The notes: generated by a model not told the origin, from the sequence alone. Positions 8,198-15,850 are shown, numbered from the stretch's first letter. The stretch is 64,000 bases of DNA from Flavobacteriales bacterium (GCA_028281825.1 JANQJC010000047.1:1-64000), one strand, 5' to 3'. Numbers and translations: made by a program.

Positions 8198-9033
8198 TAT
8201 TTTCCTGAAACAATCATTCTTTTAGTGAATGATTTCTCACCATTTGAAACAGTAAAGAAATAAGCACCCGCACTAAAGTCTTCTGCGTTAAGGTTAATTA
8301 CATTAACACCAGCTTCAGCCTCGATAGTGTTAGCAAATACTTGCTTACCTAATACATCAAACACTTTGAATTCAACATCAGCAGGAACTGGAGTTGAAAA
8401 CTTAATGATTGAATTTCTTTTGAATGGGTTTGGTACATTTTGAATAACGTCAAAAGTAGCAGTATTTAGCTCAAGAATTGAATTACCACCGCCAGCCGTT
8501 TGAAGCGCGTATGGACCCCCATCAAGAGCTTGAGGAGCTCTAGGTAAATCAAAATTGCCGGCACCAGGAACTGATAACTGACCTGGGAAAGAAACAGGCA
8601 AAGAACCAATAACAGGCACACTAATATCACCTGAACCTGAAGTAAGTGATTCTATCGCTACGTTAGTAGAACCATTTGAGTTTGTTGGAGTTCCACTGAT
8701 AGTAAGTACACCTGTGGCGCCACCAAGATAGATACCTGTTCCATTATCAAAAGATGCACTAAGACCAGCAGGCAAACCCGTTACAGTAAACCTTACTGTA
8801 TCGACTGTAGCGTCAAAAGGAGGAATAGAAACAGGAAGTCCGCCCAAACCAAGTGCGGCAGGGTCAATTGTTACAGTGGTGGGAACGTCAATGTCAATGG
8901 TTTCACTATATGCTGTTCCAACAGTATAATCAGGCAATGCACCAGAACCAGGAGTAAAAGGGTTTGATGTTTGCGCGAAGACTGCTGCAGACATGATTAA
9001 TAGGGAACCTAGAGAAAGTAAAAGTTTTTTCAT
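8197..9033 (-). CDS. T9SS type A cargo protein, paralogue 3 (cysteine-free)
   Basis: A 278-residue secreted protein of unknown function. It has a signal peptide (1-20, AVFAQ), then an Ig-like region (about 45-160) with GLPAGLSASFDNGTGIYLGGATGVLTISGTP, which resembles putative-Ig (He_PIG) domains. The C-terminal T9SS sorting domain is at about 195-278 (NVPNPFKRNSIIKFSTP, VFDVLGKQVF, GAYFFTVSNGEKSFTKRMIV). It is the third of three tandem paralogues; the four cysteines shared by the other two are absent here. The middle region is Gly/Pro/Ser-rich. Its stop overlaps the rnz start. Confidence 0.8.
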   Translation of the reverse strand: MKKLLLSLGSLLIMSAAVFAQTSNPFTPGSGALPDYTVGTAYSETIDIDVPTTVTIDPAALGLGGLPVSIPPFDATVDTVRFTVTGLPAGLSASFDNGTGIYLGGATGVLTISGTPTNSNGSTNVAIESLTSGSGDISVPVIGSLPVSFPGQLSVPGAGNFDLPRAPQALDGGPYALQTAGGGNSILELNTATFDVIQNVPNPFKRNSIIKFSTPVPADVEFKVFDVLGKQVFANTIEAEAGVNVINLNAEDFSAGAYFFTVSNGEKSFTKRMIVSGK

Positions 9034-9061
9034 TTTTGTTTGATTATTTATTTGTTTGCTC

Positions 9062-9069
9062 CAAAGATA
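9062..9069 (-). promoter_or_regulatory. -7 box upstream of cargo paralogue 3
   Basis: TATCTTTG on the minus strand, about 29 bases before the ATG. It follows the terminator of paralogue 2, so this gene and rnz may have their own transcript. Confidence 0.4.
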
Positions 9070-9113
9070 TTAAGACTAATTGAATATCAGTATGACTTTT
9101 GTTAGTATTCAGA

Positions 9114-9142
9114 AAAAGAGCCTTGAAAATCAAGGCTCTTTT
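9114..9142 (-). terminator. intrinsic terminator after cargo paralogue 2
   Basis: A 12-bp stem (aaaagagccttg / caaggctctttt) with a 5-base loop. On the minus strand the 3' arm ends in a T-run. Confidence 0.8.
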
Positions 9143-9171
9143 AATATAGATTTTATACTATTACCAAGTGC

Positions 9172-9933
9172 CTATTTGATGACCATTCTCTTGGTTAGTG
9201 TAGTAGTACCGTCACTTAGAGAGTAGATATAGACACCTGCCGGATATTCAGCGACAAACTCAAATTGGTTTACACCCCGCTCCGCATCTATCTTTTCATC
9301 TCTTACAATCTCACCTAATACGTTATACACTTTGAACTCAATCGTTTTATTAGCATCTGAAGAGAAACTGATAAGTGTCGACTTATCAAAAGGGTTAGGA
9401 TAGTTTTGACCCAGGTCAAACTTGTTAAGGCTTAAACCATCTTCGATACCAACATCACCAACAATAATTTCGTACTCACCAAATGGCAAAGAACCTGCTT
9501 GTTCTGTAGCTACCGAGCCACCTAATGCTGTTCCGTAAAAAGTCACCATTACAGTGATAGGGTAAGTACCGTCAGGGTCAGTTATTGTTCCAGACACATC
9601 TATGCAACCTGTTTCCAATGCATCGTAAAAGCAATCTGCATTGCTACAGGCAAAACTTAAACCACCTGGTAATCCAGTGATATCATCAAATGATATGCTA
9701 TCAATTTGTGCATCCACTGGAAAACCTTGAAATTCTACAGTAGTATCTGAAGGCACCTTGAACATAAACACTTGCGAATATGCCACACCCATATCGCCTG
9801 GAGCCAGGGGACTTCCTGGCTCGGGAGTAAACCCTGGTGGGGTTGTATTTGGGTCAGGAGGGGTACATTGCGCCATCGCAACACCTGCTGATAACACAAA
9901 ACTAAATACGAAAAGGAGTAATTTTTTATTCAT
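9172..9933 (-). CDS. T9SS type A cargo protein, paralogue 2
   Basis: 253 residues: signal peptide (1-21, VAMAQ), a proline-rich segment (CTPPDPNTTPPGFTPEPG), then an Ig-like domain containing GLPGGLSFACSNADCFYDALETGCIDVSGTI, whose cysteines could form disulfides. A T9SS type A domain (about 170-253: NYPNPFDKSTLISFSS, VYNVLGEIV, YPAGVYIYSLSDG...TKRMVIK) ends the protein. It has the same length and layout as paralogue 1 downstream-adjacent at 10038-10799, showing tandem duplication. The function is unknown; export to the surface is predicted. It is bounded by its own -7 box and a strong terminator, so each cargo gene looks separately transcribed. Confidence 0.82.
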   Translation of the reverse strand: MNKKLLLFVFSFVLSAGVAMAQCTPPDPNTTPPGFTPEPGSPLAPGDMGVAYSQVFMFKVPSDTTVEFQGFPVDAQIDSISFDDITGLPGGLSFACSNADCFYDALETGCIDVSGTITDPDGTYPITVMVTFYGTALGGSVATEQAGSLPFGEYEIIVGDVGIEDGLSLNKFDLGQNYPNPFDKSTLISFSSDANKTIEFKVYNVLGEIVRDEKIDAERGVNQFEFVAEYPAGVYIYSLSDGTTTLTKRMVIK

Positions 9934-9962
9934 ACCTTATTTGTTAATTTTTGATTAAGTTT

Positions 9963-9970
9963 CAAATTTA
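9963..9970 (-). promoter_or_regulatory. -7 box of cargo paralogue 2
   Basis: TAAATTTG on the minus strand, 30 bases before the ATG and just after the terminator of paralogue 1. Confidence 0.4.
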
Positions 9971-9985
9971 AGAAAATAATCTAAC

Positions 9986-10015
9986 AAAAAAGCCACCCAA
10001 TTGGGTGGCTTTTTT
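9986..10015 (-). terminator. intrinsic terminator after cargo paralogue 1
   Basis: A perfect 30-base palindrome (aaaaaagccacccaa and its complement) followed by T on the minus strand, 22 bases after the stop codon of paralogue 1. Confidence 0.85.
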
Positions 10016-10037
10016 GTGTGTTATTGATGTGTAAAAC

Positions 10038-10799
10038 CTATCTGCCAGCAATAACCATTCTCTTAGTGTAAGCTTTTTCACCGTTGCTTACAGTGTACAT
10101 GTAAACACCTGGAGAGTGAGAAAGAGCGTTGAATACGAATTTATTCATACCAACTTCTGACATTGCTTTCTCTTGGTAAACCACTTTACCTAGCACGTCA
10201 AATACTGTCAACTCAACTTCTTCATTAATAGGAGTAGAATAGTTGATAGTGGTTGTTCCCTCAAATGGGTTAGGAACGTTTTGACCTACCTGGAATTCGT
10301 TAGTATTGAATACTTCAGTAACACCAACAGGCATAGCAACAATTTTGTAACCTTCTACAGTAGTAGCAGGGCCATCAAAATCACCGATAAGGCTATGGTA
10401 TACGTTTGGAGTTACATGCACAACCAGGTCGTAAGTAGCTTCTGTAGTTAAAGCCGGACCTGAAAGCAGGATACAACCAGTGCCACCGCCAGGGAACTTA
10501 CAATCAGATGGATTACAAGCATAGGTAAAACCAGCAGGTAAACCTTCCACAGAGTCAGCAAGGAAATAGTTAATATCCAAAGTAAGTGTACCGAAACCAG
10601 GAACATCAGTGGTTGTATCATTAGGCATTACAATTTGGATAACAGTGCTGTAAGATAGTCCAATGTACGCAGGTGGTAAATTTTCTAGCGTGTCAGGATA
10701 GATACCTACCTCAGTCTCTGAAGTTGGTGTACATTGAGCAATTGCAGCTGAAACACCAAAGATTGCAACTACAAATAAAGAAAGTAACTTTTTCATCAT
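10038..10799 (-). CDS. T9SS type A cargo protein, paralogue 1
   Basis: 253 residues: signal peptide (1-21, AAIAQ), Ig-like domain with GLPAGFTYACNPSDCKFPGGGTGCILLSGP (three cysteines matching paralogue 2, plus CTP right after the signal peptide), and a T9SS type A domain (about 168-253: NVPNPFEGTTTINYSTP, VFDVLGKVVYQE, SPGVYMYTVSNGEKAYTKRMVI). The role is unknown; a cell-surface or secreted location is expected. ATG codons at 10799 and 10796 are both usable. It lies directly after the STAS gene. No perfect -7 box is seen upstream, only TATCTTTA-like text. Confidence 0.82.
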   Translation of the reverse strand: MMKKLLSLFVVAIFGVSAAIAQCTPTSETEVGIYPDTLENLPPAYIGLSYSTVIQIVMPNDTTTDVPGFGTLTLDINYFLADSVEGLPAGFTYACNPSDCKFPGGGTGCILLSGPALTTEATYDLVVHVTPNVYHSLIGDFDGPATTVEGYKIVAMPVGVTEVFNTNEFQVGQNVPNPFEGTTTINYSTPINEEVELTVFDVLGKVVYQEKAMSEVGMNKFVFNALSHSPGVYMYTVSNGEKAYTKRMVIAGR

Positions 10800-10850
10800 A
10801 AGATTAAATTAAAGATTAAACATTTAAGGTATAAAGATACGAAATTAAAA

Positions 10851-11222
10851 TTATTCATCATCTAAATCGCGCTCTACTTCTTCCATATGAACAAGGTCAA
10901 CACTCTCCTCAAGAGTAGGCGCGATATTAAGTATAGTGTCTAGTTGAGAAATGGATATGAGCTTCATTACAGACCGTTGCAAACCCGTGAGCACAAATGT
11001 GCCGCCTGCATTCTTGCAAAGCCTGTTGGCAACCAAGATTGCGCTTAGCCCTGAAGAGTCGCAGTAGCGGGTCTCAGTAAGGTCTATTATCAGATTTTTA
11101 AATCCTTCAGAATTCAACACAACCAACTCTGACTTTAGGCCTGGAGATATATGGCTGTCTAATTTTTCTGATTTTACGCTTATTAAAGCGTACTTATCTT
11201 TTTTGTCAACTTCGAAATTCAT
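10851..11222 (-). CDS. STAS-domain anti-sigma factor antagonist-like protein
   Basis: A 123-residue cytoplasmic protein spanning one STAS domain (about 1-108). The conserved motif YCDSSGLSAIL places Ser56/Ser57 where SpoIIAA-type proteins are phosphorylated, so partner switching with a kinase or phosphatase is possible. The tail (MEEVERDLDDE) is acidic. No anti-sigma kinase is adjacent. I recall STAS genes next to rnz and pyrB/pyrR in other Bacteroidota; here three cargo genes separate it from rnz. It has its own -7 box (11250-11243), so it is not strictly dependent on the pyr promoter. Confidence 0.88.
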   Translation of the reverse strand: MNFEVDKKDKYALISVKSEKLDSHISPGLKSELVVLNSEGFKNLIIDLTETRYCDSSGLSAILVANRLCKNAGGTFVLTGLQRSVMKLISISQLDTILNIAPTLEESVDLVHMEEVERDLDDE

Positions 11223-11242
11223 CTGTTTTTTGGATGTTTAAG

Positions 11243-11250
11243 CAAAAGTA
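11243..11250 (-). promoter_or_regulatory. -7 box of the STAS gene
   Basis: TACTTTTG on the minus strand. The predicted transcript starts about 16 nt before the ATG. Confidence 0.4.
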
Positions 11251-11290
11251 GGAATATTTTTTTCAAGTTGCACCCTGCATAAAAAAGTAA

Positions 11291-12235
11291 TTAACCACCA
11301 ATTGTTGATTTTCCTGATAAGAGATAAAGCACCGCCATCCGTATGGCTACCCCATTCTCTACCTGTTGAAGGATGATAGACTGCCCTGAGTCCGCTACAT
11401 CGCTGGTTATTTCCACTCCCCTATTGATGGGGCCTGGATGCATAATTGTAATTTCTTTACCTAGTGAATCGAGGAGTTGCTTATTTACTCCATACATCAT
11501 GGTGTATTCCCTCAATGACGGGAAATATTTGATGTCCTGACGCTCCAGTTGTATGCGAAGCATATTTGCTACATCACACCATTCCAAGGCTTTTCTTAGG
11601 TTATGCTCCACTTTTACATTGAGTGCACTAATGTGTTTAGGTATCAATGTAGTTGGCCCGCATACCATCACTTCGGCACCTAACCTGTGCAAGCAGTATA
11701 TGTTGGATATTGCTACCCTTGAGTGCAAAATATCCCCCACTATCACTACTTTTTTGCCTTTGAGGTGCGGGACATCAAACTTTCTGGTGATGGAATAAGC
11801 ATCTAAAAGTGCCTGTGTTGGGTGCTCATGAGCACCATCTCCGGCATTGATGATTTTAGACTTGACATGCTTAGCCAGGAACATACTCGCCCCCGGGTTA
11901 GGGTGACGCATCACCACCATGTCTACCTTCATGGCCAGGATGTTGTTCACGGTGTCAATCAGTGTCTCTCCCTTGCTCACTGAGGATGAAGAGGCCGAAA
12001 AATTCACAACATCGGCACTGAGTCGTTTCTCCGCTAATTCAAATGAAAGCCTGGTGCGGGTAGAGTTCTCAAAAAACACATTGGCAATAGTTGTATCCTG
12101 CAACGAAGGCACCTTACGGATGGGCTGTTGCAATACCTTCTTAAAATAGTCGGCGGTAGAAAGAATAAGCTCGATATCTCCCTTGGTGAGGTATTTAATT
12201 CCTAGCAGGTGATCTACGCTGAGCTTTTTCTCCAT
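11291..12235 (-). CDS. pyrB: aspartate carbamoyltransferase, catalytic chain
   Basis: Second step of pyrimidine synthesis: carbamoyl phosphate plus aspartate to carbamoyl aspartate. 314 residues, normal length. Visible active-site motifs are FENSTRTR (Ser58-Arg62, carbamoyl-phosphate loop), the 80s loop SSSSVSKGET, HPTQ (138-141) and HPGPINRG (about 271-278). It starts one base after the pyrR stop, so the two are translationally linked. No pyrI regulatory-chain gene is nearby, consistent with a PyrR-linked rather than an enterobacterial arrangement. Confidence 0.97.
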   Translation of the reverse strand: MEKKLSVDHLLGIKYLTKGDIELILSTADYFKKVLQQPIRKVPSLQDTTIANVFFENSTRTRLSFELAEKRLSADVVNFSASSSSVSKGETLIDTVNNILAMKVDMVVMRHPNPGASMFLAKHVKSKIINAGDGAHEHPTQALLDAYSITRKFDVPHLKGKKVVIVGDILHSRVAISNIYCLHRLGAEVMVCGPTTLIPKHISALNVKVEHNLRKALEWCDVANMLRIQLERQDIKYFPSLREYTMMYGVNKQLLDSLGKEITIMHPGPINRGVEITSDVADSGQSIILQQVENGVAIRMAVLYLLSGKSTIGG

Positions 12236-12236
12236 A

Positions 12237-12788
12237 TTACTTTTTTACTGTATGTAGCTTTACACAATCTTTTCCTTCGGTCTCCTTCCACTCTACTGAA
12301 ACTCTCTCGCTAAGTGATGTATTGACCATTTTACCTGTATAGTTGGGCATGATAGGCAGGTGCCTTGTATAGCGCCTATCAATCAACACCAGTAACTCTA
12401 CCAGCTGTGGCCTACCAAATGCCAGCAGTGCGTCCATACTGGCGCGCACACTGCGACCTGTGAAAAGCACATCATCTACCAAAATCACCTTTAGGTTTTC
12501 TACATTAAAGTTGAGTTCGGTTACATCTGGTATGCGTGGCGTTTCCCTTGTGCGGAAGTCATCCCTAAAGAAGGTGGCATCCAGGGCGCCGTGGCGAATA
12601 TTTTTGTTGCCAGTCATTTTTGCCAGTTCTTCATGTATGCGTTTAGACACATAGACCCCACGGGGTTGAAGACCCACAATAGCTGAATTGGCAAAATCAT
12701 CGTGATTTTCGATTAACTGGTAGCAAAGCCTGTTGATGGTTAGCTCAAGCTGTTTGCTATCTAATATGACACGTGGCTTGTCAGGCAT
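12237..12788 (-). CDS. pyrR: bifunctional pyr operon regulator / uracil phosphoribosyltransferase PyrR
   Basis: 183 residues with a phosphoribosyltransferase fold. The PRPP-binding motif VILVDDVLFTGRS is at 101-113, and AIVGLQPRGVYVSKRI at about 37-51 is the PyrR-type segment. Known homologues bind pyr mRNA to cause attenuation and have weak UPRTase activity. It is followed after one base by pyrB. The predicted transcript (-7 box 12806-12799) has only about 6 nt of leader, too short for an RNA attenuator, so classical PyrR control of its own operon is doubtful here. Confidence 0.95.
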   Translation of the reverse strand: MPDKPRVILDSKQLELTINRLCYQLIENHDDFANSAIVGLQPRGVYVSKRIHEELAKMTGNKNIRHGALDATFFRDDFRTRETPRIPDVTELNFNVENLKVILVDDVLFTGRSVRASMDALLAFGRPQLVELLVLIDRRYTRHLPIMPNYTGKMVNTSLSERVSVEWKETEGKDCVKLHTVKK

Positions 12789-12798
12789 AATCGAGGGT

Positions 12799-12806
12799 CA
12801 AATATA
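12799..12806 (-). promoter_or_regulatory. -7 box of pyrR-pyrB
   Basis: TATATTTG on the minus strand. The leader would be about 6 nt. Confidence 0.45.
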
Positions 12807-12892
12807 CTTGTTCTTTATACATTATATGTATGGTATGGATATTTTTGGATAAAAATGTTCTTTTTCCACTTCTTTTTCTTTCCAAATTCAAA

Positions 12893-12927
12893 AAAAAAGT
12901 CCCGCCGCGCTAACGGGGGACTTTTTT
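12893..12927 (-). terminator. intrinsic terminator of rpsA
   Basis: An inverted repeat aaaaaagtccc / gggacttttt-type arms around a GC-rich loop, 19 bases after the rpsA stop. The A-run on the plus strand gives a T-run on the transcript. Confidence 0.75.
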
Positions 12928-12945
12928 CTGGAAATATCAGGTTGC

Positions 12946-15084
12946 TTATTCAGCATCTTCGTCTTTTGACTTTTTACCTTTCTTTTCACTTTCTTCTAAT
13001 TGTGATTTCAATTGAGATAATGCGTCCAAATCACCTAGGGTGGTTTTTTCGATATTATCTTTCATTTTCTTCACAGCTTTGCTCGTGCTCTTAGCAGCAG
13101 CTCTTCTTTGCTTAGTTTCTTCAACTTTAGCTTCGTGAGCTACATCTTCAAATATACGGCTGTGCGAAACGATGATTTTCTTTTGGTCCTTGTTAAACTC
13201 AAGGATTTTGAAATCCAGTGTTTCATCTACTTCAGCTTGCTTGCCGTCTTCTTTATTAAGATGCTTTTTAGGAGCAAAACCTTCCATACCGTACGGTAAT
13301 GAAACTACACCACCTTTATCGTTCTTCTCGGTAATAGTACCTTGATGAACTGAGTCGATAGTGAAGATTTCCTCGAACACATCCCATGGATTTTCTTCCA
13401 ATTGTTTGTGGCCAAGGCTTAGTTTGCGGTTCTCAACATCGATATCAAGTACTACAATCTCCATATCATCACCCACGTTGCAGAACTCAGCAGGATGCTT
13501 CACTTTCTTAGACCAAGATAGGTCGCTGATGTGAACCAAACCGTCTACACCTTCTTCCAACTCTACGAATACACCAAAGTTGGTAAAGTTCATCACTTTA
13601 CCAGTGTGCTGGCTACCTACGGGATATTTAGTTGTGATATCTGTCCATGGATCTGGTGCCAATTGCTTGATACCCAATGACATTTTTCTCTCTTCTCTAT
13701 CAAGTGTCAATACCTGAGCCTCAACCTCGTCGCCTACCTTAAGGAAGTCCGAAGCGCTGCGCAAGTGCTGTGACCATGACATTTCAGAAACGTGGATGAG
13801 ACCTTCAACGCCAGGAGCTACTTCAACAAAAGCACCGTAGTCAGCAAGAACCACTACTTTACCTTTCACATTGTCGCCCACTTTAAGTTCGGTATCCAAT
13901 TTCTCCCATGGGTGTTCAGTCAATTGCTTAAGACCGAGGGCAATTCTTTTCTTGTCATCATCAAAGTCAAGGATAACCACATTGATTTTCTCATCCAGGG
14001 TAACGATTTCCTCTGGGTGGTTGATGCGTCCCCAAGATAAATCAGTGATGTGAATAAGTCCGTCCACACCTCCAAGGTCAACGAATACACCGTAAGAAGT
14101 GATATTCTTAACAGTGCCTTCAAGGATTTGACCTTTCTCCAGTTTGCTGATGATTTCTTTCTTCTGTTGCTCAAGCTCTTCCTGGATAAGTGCCTTGTGA
14201 GATACAACCACGTTTTTAAACTCGTTGTTGATTTTCACCACTTTGAACTCCATTTGCTTGCCAACATACATATCGTAGTCGCGGATAGGCTTCACATCAA
14301 TTTGCGAACCTGGCAAGAAGGCTTCGATACCGAATACATCGGCAATCAAACCACCTTTTGTGCGGCACTTGATGTAACCTGTGATTACCTCATCGTTATC
14401 AAGGGCCTTATTCACACGCTCCCAAGAGCGAAGTGCGCGAGCCTTTTTGTGAGATAGGATAAGCTGTCCGTCTTTGTCTTCTTGTTTCTCAACATACACT
14501 TCCAGTTCGTCGCCTACTGCGATATCAGGATTGTATCGTAATTCAGACAAAGGAATAACACCCTCACTCTTGTAGCCGATGTTTACCAAAAGATCTTTTT
14601 TGGTTTTGGCCACTACCTTGCCATCCAATACTTCGTGGTCGGCAATCGACTTAAGGGTTTCTTCGTAAACTTTATCCAGCCTTTCTTTTTCAGCGGCTGT
14701 ATACTGCTCACCTTTTTTGCTGATAGCACTCCAGTCAAAGTCTTCTAACTTTGGGTTAACGTTAACCGAAGGTGCTGGCTTAGTAGGCTCTGATTTTGTG
14801 GGTTCAGGTTTAGTTGGCTCAGACTTTTCAGTCTTGGCTTCTTTTTTTTCTGCCTTTTCTGCTTTGGCTTCTTCTTTAGCCTCAGCAACAGGAGCCTCTT
14901 CTACTTTCTCCCCGGTTTCAGCAACTACTTCTTCAACTTTTTCTTCTGTTTTTTCTGATTCTTCAGCAGCTTCAGTGCTTTCTTCAGTTGTAGCAGTCTC
15001 TTCGGTTTGAGTTTCTTCTGCTTTTACTTCCTCAGCAGTTGTTGTTTCTTCTACTTCGGTTTCTTTGGCTTTTTTTTCTGCCAT
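12946..15084 (-). CDS. rpsA: 30S ribosomal protein S1 with long acidic N-terminal extension
   Basis: Six S1 RNA-binding repeats occupy about residues 150-655: domains 3-5 are the most typical (ITSYGVFVDLGGVDGLIHITDLSW, ADYGAFVEVAPGVEGLIHVSEMSW, TNFGVFVELEEGVDGLVHISDLSW), while 1, 2 and 6 are more divergent, as usual. Unusually, residues 1-115 are low-complexity: Glu/Thr/Ala/Lys-rich, then near-repeats SEPTKPEPTKSEPTKPAPS. The C-terminus (about 665-712) is also charged. At 712 residues it is well above the 550-600 I expect. S1 delivers mRNA to the 30S subunit. It is monocistronic, with its own -7 box, a leader of about 105 nt and a terminator. Confidence 0.95.
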   Translation of the reverse strand: MAEKKAKETEVEETTTAEEVKAEETQTEETATTEESTEAAEESEKTEEKVEEVVAETGEKVEEAPVAEAKEEAKAEKAEKKEAKTEKSEPTKPEPTKSEPTKPAPSVNVNPKLEDFDWSAISKKGEQYTAAEKERLDKVYEETLKSIADHEVLDGKVVAKTKKDLLVNIGYKSEGVIPLSELRYNPDIAVGDELEVYVEKQEDKDGQLILSHKKARALRSWERVNKALDNDEVITGYIKCRTKGGLIADVFGIEAFLPGSQIDVKPIRDYDMYVGKQMEFKVVKINNEFKNVVVSHKALIQEELEQQKKEIISKLEKGQILEGTVKNITSYGVFVDLGGVDGLIHITDLSWGRINHPEEIVTLDEKINVVILDFDDDKKRIALGLKQLTEHPWEKLDTELKVGDNVKGKVVVLADYGAFVEVAPGVEGLIHVSEMSWSQHLRSASDFLKVGDEVEAQVLTLDREERKMSLGIKQLAPDPWTDITTKYPVGSQHTGKVMNFTNFGVFVELEEGVDGLVHISDLSWSKKVKHPAEFCNVGDDMEIVVLDIDVENRKLSLGHKQLEENPWDVFEEIFTIDSVHQGTITEKNDKGGVVSLPYGMEGFAPKKHLNKEDGKQAEVDETLDFKILEFNKDQKKIIVSHSRIFEDVAHEAKVEETKQRRAAAKSTSKAVKKMKDNIEKTTLGDLDALSQLKSQLEESEKKGKKSKDEDAE

Positions 15085-15189
15085 TGTGTGTAATTTGTAT
15101 CATGTTCTTCCAGCTGAGACCATGAGTTGTTTAACTTGCCCTATTGACGCTGGTTTCGGGCTGTTTTTATAGCGCCTTTTTCAAAAGCG
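15085..15189 (-). promoter_or_regulatory. long 5' leader of rpsA (candidate autoregulatory region)
   Basis: About 105 nt lie between the predicted transcription start and the ATG. Short complementary segments (GCCC/GGGC and CCAGC/GCTGG on the minus strand) allow alternative folds. S1 is known to repress its own translation in Escherichia coli; a similar role here is inference. An internal out-of-context ATG (CTCATGGTC) also occurs. Confidence 0.4.
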
Positions 15190-15193
15190 GGTG

Positions 15194-15201
15194 CAAATGT
15201 A
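15194..15201 (-). promoter_or_regulatory. -7 box of rpsA
   Basis: TACATTTG on the minus strand, a perfect TAnnTTTG match. No clear TTG is found 19-21 bases upstream. Confidence 0.45.
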
Positions 15202-15339
15202 ATGATTTTTCTTTAGAAATACTAGATTATAGTACAGAGATTTGAGTATTGAGACTAAATAACATGGCTATATTGTTAAATTGTCATATTGCTACCTTCT
15301 CCGGTGTTTCATTCAAAACGTGAAGAATATTCAAAGTTT

Positions 15340-15380
15340 AACCACAGAGAGCACAAAGTAGGCACAGAGAACACAGAGAA
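15340..15380 (+). repeat. cacagag-rich dispersed repeat unit
   Basis: Contains cacagaga or acacagag four times (accacagagagcacaaag, then ggcacagagaacacagagaa). Similar text is common between genes in Bacteroidota, from memory. An inverted diverged relative lies at 15871-15900. Confidence 0.5.
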
Positions 15381-15389
15381 TTGTACATG

Positions 15390-15416
15390 TGTCATTCTGA
15401 GCGGAGCGAAGAATCT
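15390..15416 (+). repeat. gtcattctgagcggagcgaa-type dispersed repeat
   Basis: I recognise this short sequence (ending gaagaatct) as a widely dispersed intergenic repeat in several bacterial groups. Recognition is from memory only. A related form is at 25416-25450. Confidence 0.5.
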
Positions 15417-15480
15417 ATTACTACTTTTTGCTTTACAAATTACACCCCCTACTTCTTAGTCTATCTCTTGCGCTAGTGTT

Positions 15481-15503
15481 CAATCACCCCTTTGGGGTGA
15501 TTG
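15481..15503. repeat. perfect hairpin, 10-bp stem
   Basis: caatcacccc, loop ttt, ggggtgattg. No T-run follows on either strand, so a terminator is unlikely. Confidence 0.6.
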
Positions 15504-15573
15504 GTAACTTGCTGTTTGGGATAAAATAATTTGTGGGGGTGTTTCTTCAATACTTTTTGCTTGAATTACTTCA

Positions 15574-15603
15574 AACTTTCTTTTGCATGCCCAAAAGAAA
15601 GTT
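15574..15603. repeat. hairpin at the head of a GC-rich repeat element
   Basis: A 12-bp stem (aactttcttttg / caaaagaaagtt) with a 6-base loop, followed by caaagaaaaaggcacc and a GC-rich stretch to about 15740. The combination of a ctttcttttg palindrome and a following ggcacc block resembles a mobile or dispersed intergenic element seen in many genomes, from memory. Confidence 0.45.
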
Positions 15604-15829
15604 ACAAAGAAAAAGGCACCACGAAAACCAACCTCTGCGTTCGCTTGCACATAAGCCAACGCCACTTGGTTGCTGCTCACTGCGCGGTTCGCGCTTTTCT
15701 TGGACGCCCATCACACGCGGCGGGTTTTTAACCAGTATTCTTAAAGCTTCTGTATTTATTCGCATGACACAATTTATTAATTCTGTCAACGAATTATCTA
15801 ATTTCTACAGCAATGACGGTATAGATTTT

Positions 15830-15850
15830 GAGATCGCGGGTTTGCGACCG
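15830..15850. repeat. gatcgcgggtttgcgacc imperfect palindromic unit
   Basis: The tgcgaccg / agatcgcggg text is an imperfect palindrome with a dispersed-repeat look, followed by a tgaatcgtgaat direct duplication. Confidence 0.35.

Noticed and set aside
13792-14457. Long reading frames on the plus strand within rpsA
   Set aside because: They are mirror frames of the S1 repeats, with no independent start signal or homology.
15340-15380. Possible CRISPR-like array from the repeated cacagag motif
   Set aside because: Units are only 7-10 bases, irregularly spaced, with no spacers and no cas genes.
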